A stretch of DNA of 64,000 nt from Tretioscincus oriximinensis. Taxonomy: Eukaryota; Chordata; Lepidosauria; Squamata; Gymnophthalmidae. Position 1 is the stretch's first letter; each line of letters opens with the position of its first letter. Under the pieces are notes generated by a model. The model saw only the letters and a program-made list of their open reading frames with translations, did no database searches and was not told where the DNA came from. This document shows, piece by piece, positions 55,001 to 64,000 of the stretch. Both the position numbers and the translations under genes were made by a program. The stretch is from positions 233,338-297,337 of the forward strand of contig JAJVDF010000593.1 of the NCBI GenBank assembly GCA_022410635.1. Direction: 5' to 3'.

Positions 55001-57480
55001 GATTAATGAGTTTTCTTCTTCTACAAACACTGTTTCAATTTATTGATATATTTTAAATATATGAGAATTTAGTTTTCATTCTTAATATTGCCCGAAGGCA
55101 AATTGCTGAGATGACACAATTTTGACAGAAAATTATATTATACTTACAGACATTATTCCAAAAATCAATCCCAATCTTATTTCTACTGGTTTATAGAGTA
55201 GCTCATATTTCAATTTTCACTAGAAATTACATGGGTCAATAGTACTAATCATTTAGTATTCATAACAATCAACTATTTTAATGACACTGACAGATAATTA
55301 TTCAAAGTTGGAGTATATGTACTACAACTTGGCCATATTCTTGTAGTAATCCAGTTGCGTTACTAGGTATGGCACTTTATTCATTTTACACAATCATCAG
55401 AATGTTTGAAAAAACAACATCATTTGGTAATGCACAACTTGAAAGATTTGTGGAAAAGTTATTTTAAAACATGATTTTAAGAATAGTTGAANTTCTTTTA
55501 AAATTCTAATACAAATCTTTTCAAATATGTAAACGTATTGAGAGTAACATGTAGCCAGAAATAATACCAGTCAAAAGTATATTAGTAAAAATATATTTTG
55601 TTCTAAGAATATAAAACTTAAAAATGGAATAGATTAGTGGTATCCAAGTTCTAAAATTAAGTTAGTCCTATCTCGTCACTTGATGTAAATGAACCCTAAG
55701 TTCAATTANCTACAGGCATCCTTTTGCTTCTGCCAACAATTAGTTGAGAAAAAAGATATACTGATTCTACCATTTCAGCATCAAACAGGATGTGACAATG
55801 TGACACCAAACAATCTTTTAACAATCTTTTAATATTCATATGTTGTGTTAACTGGTTCAAAATATTATGCAAGTGAAGTGATATATTTTCTTGGTCTAAT
55901 ATTCAGAATATGAGTTTTTACTTTACAAATAAGTGTTTTAGATTGTTAAGCAATTAAAAAGTCCACCAAGATNTGTAGTGAAGTTGTATCATGCAATTGT
56001 TAATTTTATAGATTTTTGCAAGCAAGTTGTTCAGTTGGTCCTTTCACTAGTGCAAGCAGCNTCTGCCATCAAGACGGTAAATATTTTCACCATTGAAATA
56101 ACCTTGTGGCTGGCTCATAATTACAAGAATGCTCACTGAATTACTTGCTTTGTTCCAGTATCCCCTGTCAGTCGCACAGNCCTCCCTGCCTCTCTTGTTT
56201 TTCTCAAAAGCAATTTAGAAAAAGCTTGTATTTTAGACAAAAGGAGAACATTTGGTGAAAGAAAATTCATCATTAGGTATCTAGAGGTTTGTTAATAGAA
56301 AAGGCAACTCCCACAGTGTATCCTAGTGCTCAAGCCAGACACACATGCTTAGGACCAGCAAGCTGCCTTCACAGTGGGCCAAAAGTCATTATCATAATTT
56401 TATATTACATAGACTACATTGAAAATTTAATATATCCCAGCAAAAAAGAGACAAAAGACATTTTGCATAATGCTTCTGCAAGCGCACTCTCTCTTGCTAC
56501 TCTTTTAGCCACCCCATGCAGATAATCACACCAGGAAAAAGAAGTTCATTACCTAAGCCAAATCAAAATTAGGCTTTTCTTTTTGATAGGGAACTTCATT
56601 AGTAAAGCCCGTCTTATACAGCTGGGAGATTTGATGAATCTTCTTCGAGTAATAATTCAGCACAATCAGCCACAGACCTTCTTTAAGTTTCATATTTTTA
56701 TTGAGGAAATTGAAAATAAATGTAAAGGATTCATTCTCAAATTTATAAACTCAGAAGATTGCCTTGCAGGTTTTTTGAATGTAGAACATGAAGTTTTTCT
56801 GTAAACGTTATCAACAAAACAAGGCTGTCTTCTTCTATGGAATATAATGGAAGTCCAATATGCATGCAGCAGGACACGCTCAGAAATATTTAAAGAAATG
56901 ATTATTCTGTTTGCTAAAATACAAATGTAATTGTTCATTATGGTAATGAATACGTTTTATGGCGGATGAAAGGGGAGGTAATTCTGGCAGAACATATGGG
57001 ACATGGAACTCACATGGTTCATTCATCCTCTTCTGTTTTGACACTAATTGAATCACTAATCTACCTTGTTCTCTGCCTTCAAGACATCTCATTTTTAGGA
57101 TTGTTCAGTCCTAATGTATAAGCCCTCTTGATCCCGGCATCTCAGAGGAAGCTGTCATGGGCTAAACTTACAGCCTTTTTCAAGCATTCTAAATATCTCA
57201 TATGGCTACTCGTTTTAGTATCTAATTACAATAGTCTTAAAATGCTTTTGCCTTGATTCTACTGATGATAAAATGAGACCTCACTTGTTTAATGTAGTCC
57301 TGGGTAATACACTCATTTATTTAGGTTAGTAAAAACCGAAAGAAATTGTGAAGCTCTCCAGAGGGATCTACTGACATTGGGTGAATGGGAAATCCCAACT
57401 CATACATGTGCTCCAATCTTACTAAGTACAAAAAATGCACACTGGGGTAAAGAACGACAATTGTATCTACTATATATACT
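52011..57480. other. Repeat-poor AT-rich intron; 53420-53830 a second conserved-element candidate
   Basis: I recognise no transposon or gene across about 5.5 kb, unusual for this window. The part 53420-53830 has the most motif-like texture (tgacatttattttaagtgtg, ggtttcaacgtttgttaaga, caaagtaacaaattatattg). No open frame of note exists apart from short chance ones. Confidence 0.35.
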
Positions 57481-57483
57481 TAC

Positions 57484-57560
57484 AGACATGACGACAAGGG
57501 GAGCATGGCTATATTGGGCCCATCTAGTCCAACATCCTATCTTACATAACTGATGGGGAC
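57484..57560 (-). mobile_element. CR1-like 3' end, minus strand
   Basis: It contains gcatggctatattgggccca followed by tctagtccaacatcctatct. This is the reverse complement of 'ggactagatgggc...ccatactgg...' at the 3' end of the CR1-like family. It is short. Confidence 0.6.
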
Positions 57561-57714
57561 TGAGCTTCTGGTGATAGACTAGGAAAGGGACCTTGGAATT
57601 CCAGAGGACAGCTCAATGAAGGTGTTGACCAGTGTGCAGCAGAAGTAAAAAAAATGGGGAGGGAATAAAAAGCAAGTTGGCAATTGGTATAATTTTGGTT
57701 ATCACAACTCAGAA

Positions 57715-58290
57715 GGCTAATGGAAAAAGTGCAGAAAAAGAAACCTGAATGATCAAAGGTGTTGGAACACCTCTATCATGAAATCAGACTGCACGGTCAA
57801 TAGCTGTTCAGTCTTGAAAGATGGAATTGAAGAGGTAACCTGATAGAAGTATATAAAATCATACCGTGTAGAAAAGATGGATGGAAAAAATTCTTTCCTT
57901 GTTCGCTCAACACTAGAATAACGGGGCACTCTATGAAGAGGAGAGCTGAAAATGACAACGGGAAGGATTTCTTTTCTTTTCACCCAGAAGGCCATAATTC
58001 TATTCAATTTAGTACCAAAAAAAATGATGACAACAACCAACTTAGACAGCTTTAAGAAAGAATTAGATAAATTCAAGGACAACTGGTACATTATTGCATC
58101 CAGGTTGAAGAGATAGGCAGGAGGCCTCTTTCAGGCTGTTTTCANGGAATTTTCAGGGGTGAAGGTTTTGCTTTTGTCTTCTTCTTGAGAATCCTGAAAA
58201 GCAAATAGTGGGCCATTGTATGTGACAGGATGCTAGATAAAATGGGCTCTTATGTGACCCATCAGGAATCCTCGTATATTCATATTAGAG
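57715..58290 (+). mobile_element. CR1-like LINE 3' portion, plus strand, degenerate
   Basis: It matches, in order, the minus-strand element at 12896-13560. An ORF2 C-terminal remnant (ggtaacctgatagaagtata, then taaaatcataccgtgt; later tcacccagaaggccataatt) comes first. Then come cagctttaagaaagaattag, the 3' UTR block gtgggccattgtatgtgaca, and gctagataaaatgggctctt. Many stops and indels make it non-functional. Confidence 0.8.
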
Positions 58291-59040
58291 AAATGTTTAA
58301 TAAAGTAACTTGGTCTCTGCATGACTGTAGATGTTTCTGAACCATAATTTACATGGTTTCATGACAACCCTAAGGCATGTTTCTTTGTTTCTTTGTCAAG
58401 TGTTGATGAGGTATTTCAAGGAAAGGTATGGTCTCTATTGCTTAACCATAGCAAGCACACATAAAAGGTTTGGAATGTTTTTGTCTGTCCCGAAGAACAG
58501 AGACAAACTTTAGGTGGTCTATAGGGTATTATGAATGCTTTCTTACTGCCACTTCTATTTAATTCCATAACATCTAGATTGGTGCACCCATCTTAAGCTT
58601 TTTCTTTTTACACTTGGTCGTATAATAGGAATCTACTGGTACCTCTCCTTTTATCCGTANCTATGAAGGGAGAAGGTGTAGCTTACCACACCTGATTTCT
58701 GCTCAGAAATATCACAGTTCCAAAAGCAATTTCCATAAGGAAGAATTACAGATGTGAAAATAGCAATAGATAAGTTCCATGCCAGTTCTTGTGATGATTG
58801 TCTAAGGATTCAGCTACTAGGACTGCATATGGGTGTAGCCTATTAAAAAACCCAGCATTTTGTGACCTGATTATATAGTTATCAGCATTCAGAAAAAGTA
58901 AAACATAAATGTAAAATGGGATATACCTTTATTGCACACTGTCCTAGTGATAGGACTGTGTGAATCCTGCCAAAACATGTGGCACTCATAGCATTCTAGC
59001 ACTATGACANTGTGAGAAACCCAGCTTTGAATGTGGACTG
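58291..59040. other. Intronic sequence, no gene seen
   Basis: I find nothing classifiable between the CR1-like piece and the hairpin MITE. The 60-codon frame at 58331-58513 has no domain. Confidence 0.4.
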
Positions 59041-59249
59041 GAGGCTAGATGACCCCTTTTGGGGTGGGGTTGAAAACCCGTTTTTGGGGTGCCTCCCNTT
59101 TTTTTCTAAGGAAAAACATTTAAAAAACAAAAAGATTTTTTGAAAAAAAATCTTTTTTTGAAAAGAATTTGTTCAGAAAAAACTGGAAGGCATCCCAAAA
59201 CTGGGTTTTCGACAACTCCCCCCCAAAAAGGGGTCATCTGGTCAGCCTA
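59041..59249. mobile_element. Hairpin MITE, family A copy 2
   Basis: The left end aggctagatgacccctttt is mirrored by the right end aaaaaggggtcatctggtca, then gccta. The interior repeats the symmetry: gttgaaaacccgtttttggg against ccaaaactgggttttcgaca, and aaaaagattttttgaaaaaa at the centre. It is clearly related to 17905-18081. Confidence 0.75.
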
Positions 59250-62039
59250 CTGGATGCACTAGCGTGTCGATCCTACGACCCTTAACCTCTTTTTACAGCA
59301 TGTGGATACAGCCTCAGGATGAAGTCTTCTAATATGATAGCCAAAATAGCACTGAAATTTGCTTATAATGCCCCATGGAACAAGCTATTTAAAAACTGCG
59401 TACAGATCTCTCAGTGTTTCTGATTTACAAAACTTCAACTGAGTACAAGACCTGTACAGTGCAGTATAGCCAATTCCAAGAAAAGAACCAGTCAATATTC
59501 TGTGAAAGGTTGCAGNTTTGCACCTTGATACACTACTAAAGGTTTCCAAAATCAGAATGCAATGCAGTGACACTGGTATCTCTTTAGTGCTCTCATGGGT
59601 TTGGAACCTTGAAGTACATTCTTTTCCTAGGCTACTACCTCACTTTCTCATTCATCTGAAACTGTTTATCTGAACATTTCAGGTGCCCCCTGAGATCTTT
59701 AGATAAACCAGTCTGTAATGTACAAGCAAATCACATGTTTGGTTCAGAGATTTTTTGACAGCTTTTCAAGTGCATAAACTCCTACACTATTCAGAATTTC
59801 TTAGCGTAAATCTCAGGGTACAAGAGTTTGGAGTTTTATTTGAAAACTGCTTTGCTATTGAAGAATATTACAATTGGGGGCTAATAGTAATAAAAAATTG
59901 TAGCCAATTTTTTCTTATTAATCTCCAAGGTTCTCCCTAGAGCCCCTTGAAATATATATGTGGAAAAGAAATATAGCTAATTTCCCAGATAAAATTTGAG
60001 GATACATTTTCAGTTGAAGTGAATGGAGCTCCTGTGTACTTTTTGATAGCTACAGGACCAAATGAACAACTTATTTTTCAACATCACTTAAGCAAAATTT
60101 TCTTATTCTCCACTCTAAACACAGGAAAGAACATTTTTAAAGAAGTTGTATTTTATTTGAGATTCTTTCCAAAGGCTTTTCTACAGACAAGACTGGAATC
60201 TCTTACTTTGGAACTTCATGATCGTGTTTTTCTGCTCATTTTAAATGACATTTATAAAAATACATGAGGGATTGTGTGATCTGTGTATATGTATCTACCT
60301 TTTATGTGGTTGAATGTTATAATGCAAAGGGTTTTAGAGTAAAACAGATGGCAAATCTGAAAAAAACCTGCAGACCTTTGAACTTTAGTTGAGTTCCAGA
60401 CCACTGGATATATGTCCCTATTGTATCTTGTATCTCTATATAACTAAAAAGGGCACAAATAAGTCCTGTGCAAATAATTGTGTTGGATCAGCTTATGCCT
60501 AACATTTATATATAGTTGTCTAATTGAATTGAGTACCTAATCCCTAGATTCATTATCTATTTCCCTTCCGAAGTCTTTCCCCCTATTTATGTTTAGCACC
60601 CATCTGTCCTGCTTCAAAATGGTCAACTGCAGTCCCATAAAATGCTGCAGATTAGCTTCTAAACCAGTCTCATGGCAAAGCAATTTTGCCATCAAGAGGG
60701 CTTTGGATCTTGGTCTATCTTTGCCACCAATGAATGGAGCTAAAAAAGGAAACTGTTTAGAGAATTGTAAGGTAAAACAAGTTGTTCTTCTAACTTTCCT
60801 TGTTAGAGATCAGTTTTAAAAAAGAAAAAAAATACACCTTAGCATGGCATTCTAGGAAGACACGGTACTGTTGTCTTTTGTGCTTGTCAAAGTAAAGCAA
60901 TAAAAAAGATCAGTAAAAGCATGTGATGGAAGTTATTGATAGAAAAATTCTTTCTGCCCCAAAGATTACAAACGGAGTGTAATCTAAAGATGGATTTGTT
61001 TTAATTTGTCATTGATGTATTTGATACCTGGCAGGATCAAAGAAAACAANATCAAAGGGAGAAATAGAAGCAATACTGGTTCCCTGAATATTGGCCTCTT
61101 TTATGGATATAAAATCTCAGGACTGGAGTGCTCAAATTTATTTGTACTGATGTTTGTTTAAAGATCAATATTAAATAAATTGGTCTGGAAGCTATAGTCA
61201 TAAAGCAGCTGTCGGACTAATGTAATCCCACAATGCTATTTTGTCTACAGCTTGAAACCTGGTTAGCTGTGGACTTCTAATAATGTGGATATCTAGTGAA
61301 AAAGAAAATAGCTGAACTGGATTTTCTGCACTTGGATTAATCTCAGGAAACACACAAAAACCTTTGATAGTTCTAATTTTTGTGGAAATGCTAGCAAGCA
61401 CAGCAATACCTCAATTAGTGTTTGCTTATCTCAGAACATGCATATTATTTACATATCTATTGTTTTTATTATTATTTTTAAATAAACAAAAGAAAAATAC
61501 ATAAGCTAGACATACAAAAATCATAGCCAGTCATCCCCTGTTCTTACCATGGAACAGAGAATGGTGGGAAATTGAACTTAAATTGATCCATTACCACCAG
61601 CACGATGTTTAAACCTAACATTTCAATGGATGATAATTTATATATATATTAGCTGCTTTTGTTTTCACATTTTTCTGTTTTCAACCTTACAGAGCAGTCC
61701 AATCTCAGGATTTGGATGTAACAGTAATGATAAAAAGGAAATTTTGCTAGATGCTTATATTGCTATAGACACAGTTTTCAATTCACTGCCTACAAAGATC
61801 AAAGCCTGTTTGAGATAATTTTCCTAATAAAGATGAACACTTATGGTTCTTCTGAAACGCCTCTTTGCTTTTACATGAGTAGCATCATTTGCAATGTTAC
61901 AAAGGCCACATGCCCACAAGAGAGTTTGCCTCNCTATTTACTTAAAAACGCATTTGCCATTTGCCCCCACATTACCTTAAGGCTTCCANGCTGCTCCGAC
62001 ACATGACAATCTCATCACATAGTAATCTCATCACATGAC
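59250..62039. other. Repeat-poor intronic sequence
   Basis: I see no gene or clear transposon. Short AT-rich frames at 59755-59940, 60019-60267 and 60589-60819 lack motifs. A short (TA)n run is at 61641-61650. Confidence 0.4.
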
Positions 62040-62165
62040 AAGCCCCATAGGGCATTGCAGAGCTTGCTTGCCTACGATCCCCAGCATTCTCTGCAAGCCT
62101 GCCTACAATCTACAAGCATTCTCTACTAGCCAAGAGCCAATGAACTGTTACATGTCGCCTTGAAA
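62040..62165 (-). repeat. Inverted copy of the 30950-31075 repeat, core doubled
   Basis: It contains cctacgatccccagcattct, tgcctacaatctacaagcat and tctactagccaagagccaat. The 'agcattctct' core occurs twice, 30-odd bases apart. The order is the reverse complement of the 30950 copy. Confidence 0.45.
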
Positions 62166-62879
62166 TCTTGCGAGATTTGTTANTTTTACATTGCTTAATG
62201 TCCCCGTGTAGTTGTCGTTCGGATTTTACTAAATGCCCGCTGTTGAATCGAACAAAACTGTGTGACTAGAACTGCCACAATAATGGATCTTTTAAGCAAG
62301 TGGATTGCCATCAAGCATGACCTTGTGGGACGGATTGCAAGTGACGTTGCCACCAACTAGGTAGAAATCATGCATTAGGTAACTTCTAAAAGGGGAGAAT
62401 TTATACTATGCTGAGCTATTTTATATATGTAATTTCTTTAGAGTTTTTTAATGGAATTTTACACGAAACTGGGCACCCCCTGGTGTAAGGGTGTTATAAA
62501 TAAACATTATTTGATTATTTTATTTGATTTAGACATATCAAAAGGAAGGACCAAGATGGCGTCAAAAGAAGCNGCTACAAGATAAACTCTATGACAACTT
62601 CCTTCTATTTGTCTTGCAGTAAAGATTTAAAGAATTTATTTTATATAGTGCACAAAATCTGGAATAAACACCATCAAGACAGAACTAAGGACAGAAAGAG
62701 ATTCCTTTGGTACGACATCATGGTTATATACCATGGTGATCATGCAGGTTATTTCTAATCCCTCTAGTGCATTTTATCCATATCTCCTATTCTGGCATTC
62801 ATGGTAGATGTTCTCCACCAGAAGCTTTCTTCTGCTATAGAAATACCTGTGCAGGAAAGATTAGGGGTCCTAAAAATAA
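62166..62879. other. Intronic sequence, no gene seen
   Basis: The segment 62280-62530 ends in ttataaataaacattatttg and could be an LTR or LINE tail, but I found no paired end or coding remnant. Confidence 0.35.
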
Positions 62880-63205
62880 CAAGAGCAACTTTTACCACCT
62901 ATGTAAAGATAGCAGAGTCACATTTCACCCAGAGGACCATTGGTTAGTTGAATTTACTTCCAGAAGAGATGGTGGTAGCTAGCAGCCTGGATATTTCTAA
63001 GACAGGATTAGACATGTTTGTGGAAGCCAAGGTATTGGGATGGATCTCTTGATTCTTGAAGTACCATTTGCAGGGAATCAAGAAGAGGTGAAGATTTGGC
63101 CTTCTTCTGCTTGAGACTCCCCTAGTGTGATTAGTGCACTGTGTGAGACAGAATGCTGGACCAGATGAGCACTGACCCGATTCAACAGGGCTCCTCTTAT
63201 TTTGA
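62880..63205 (+). mobile_element. CR1-like LINE 3' end, plus strand
   Basis: It contains catttcacccagaggaccat, then atttacttccagaagagatg, gtggtagctagcagcctgga, aagtaccatttgcagggaat, cactgtgtgagacagaatgc and ctggaccagatgagcactga. This is the same sequence of blocks as the 13210-13350 and 9245-9500 copies. The open frame starting at 63153 runs out of its tail and is not a gene. Confidence 0.8.
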
Positions 63206-64000
63206 TTATCTGGCAGGCTACAGAAATACTACCATTCTTGATTTACCAGGTTTCATAACTTTGATTCAAACTTATTTTTCTACAGTGACCTGGATTTCAA
63301 TTTCTTTTTCTTCTGTGGATACATACTGTCAACAGCAGTTAGAACATGTACCTTTATCTCCATGGTTCCTAACAATTACTCATTTGGCTTCTGAAACTAA
63401 GAGGCAAATCCACATATTAATTCAGGACATTCAAATTTCACTTATACAGATGGTTTCTTCTACTAGTACCCACTACAGACCTCTTATGCACTCTTAAAAT
63501 GTGTTCTCAGGAGTTCAGGGAGTTTCTGGAACAGTTATGAGGAAACCATAGGGGGTGGTGGAGGAGAAACTATAGTGCAACTGAAATCAATTCATGCCAC
63601 ATTTGAATTCAATTTATAGTCGCTCTTGAAGAAACAAAAATACAATAGGATTAAACATGGTAGAATACTTGTGGTGTTCAGGATGCATCTAATAATGGGA
63701 ACGAATCAGTATATCTCGACTTAAGCCAGGGTGAGGCAATGGCTGCATTCATGTGATGTTTTACAAATCTGTAGGCATCCAGGAGGTGGAATAGACAAAC
63801 TCTAGATTCAACTCCATGGCAGCATATGGAGGTCTATAGTAGTCAAGGGTCAAATCTATAGCTTCCACACTGCTGGCAGTGCTAGGTCCCACATAGTGGG
63901 GTTTTTTGCAGCATTTCAGCAGGAATCCAAAAAGCCACTGTAGAATCAGGTTTTGCTTGCACCATCAATGCCCCTGAGCAACACCCCATTTCACTATCAC
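63206..64000. other. Intronic sequence, no gene seen
   Basis: The plus-strand frame 63153-63497 continues into this stretch but has no domain and begins inside a retroelement tail. Nothing else is recognised. Confidence 0.4.

Noticed and set aside
63153..63497. 114-codon plus-strand frame near the window end
   Set aside because: Starts inside a CR1-like 3' UTR and has no recognisable domain.
1..64000. tRNA, rRNA, CRISPR arrays, operons or prokaryotic signals
   Set aside because: None seen. Splice sites, LINE and SINE content and gene sparsity indicate vertebrate nuclear DNA; the only tRNA-like sequence is within SINE heads.

Overview
This looks like nuclear DNA from a squamate reptile, most likely a lizard. 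It is AT-rich and almost free of open coding sequence. Its interspersed repeats are of the kind that dominate squamate genomes: L2- and CR1-like LINEs, Penelope-like retroelement tails, tRNA-derived SINEs with a purine-rich tail, a decayed DIRS-like element, and many short hairpin DNA transposons. The taxon is inferred from this repeat mix. Scattered single Ns suggest a draft assembly.

The only protein-coding gene piece I can support is one 132-nt internal exon on the minus strand (6766-6897). It encodes a complete C2H2 zinc finger and the start of the next one, flanked by good splice sites with matching phase. Compared with my recollection of the family, it fits the penultimate coding exon of ZNF521 better than that of its paralogue ZNF423. 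I found neither the last coding exon (expected at lower coordinates) nor the exon before this one (expected at higher coordinates). The window is therefore best read as about 6.8 kb of the last intron, this exon, and at least 57 kb of the preceding intron.

Layout: 1-2.1 kb is plain intron. From 2.1 to 5.4 kb lie a short plus-strand L2 fragment, a long degenerate minus-strand L2 with a recognisable reverse transcriptase, and a SINE. The exon is at 6.8 kb. From 7 to 13.6 kb there are CR1-like, L2 and Penelope-like tails, including a 0.66-kb CR1-like piece with coding remnants. From 16 to 24 kb there are several palindromic or terminal-inverted-repeat elements (at least four families, most with more than one copy here). 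From 29 to 33 kb there are two more large inverted repeats and another transposon copy. From 34.9 to 35.6 kb there is a decayed DIRS-like reverse transcriptase. From 36.9 to 40.4 kb there are a polypyrimidine tract, a G-quadruplex-prone tract, and a Penelope-like element carrying a well-preserved mariner-type MITE and a perfect 36-bp inverted repeat. From 42 to 48.8 kb there are old L2, Penelope-like, CR1-like and mariner-type pieces. From 48.9 to 57.4 kb and 59.3 to 62 kb the sequence is comparatively poor in repeats; parts of it could be conserved non-coding DNA of a developmental transcription-factor locus, which I cannot test here. CR1-like fragments occupy 57.5-58.3 and 62.9-63.2 kb.

I saw no new multi-gene system, RNA gene or CRISPR array. 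What is most worth a second look is the DIRS-like relic, the cluster of palindromic elements, the MITE with an internal 42-bp tandem repeat, and one phase-compatible but weakly supported mini-exon candidate.
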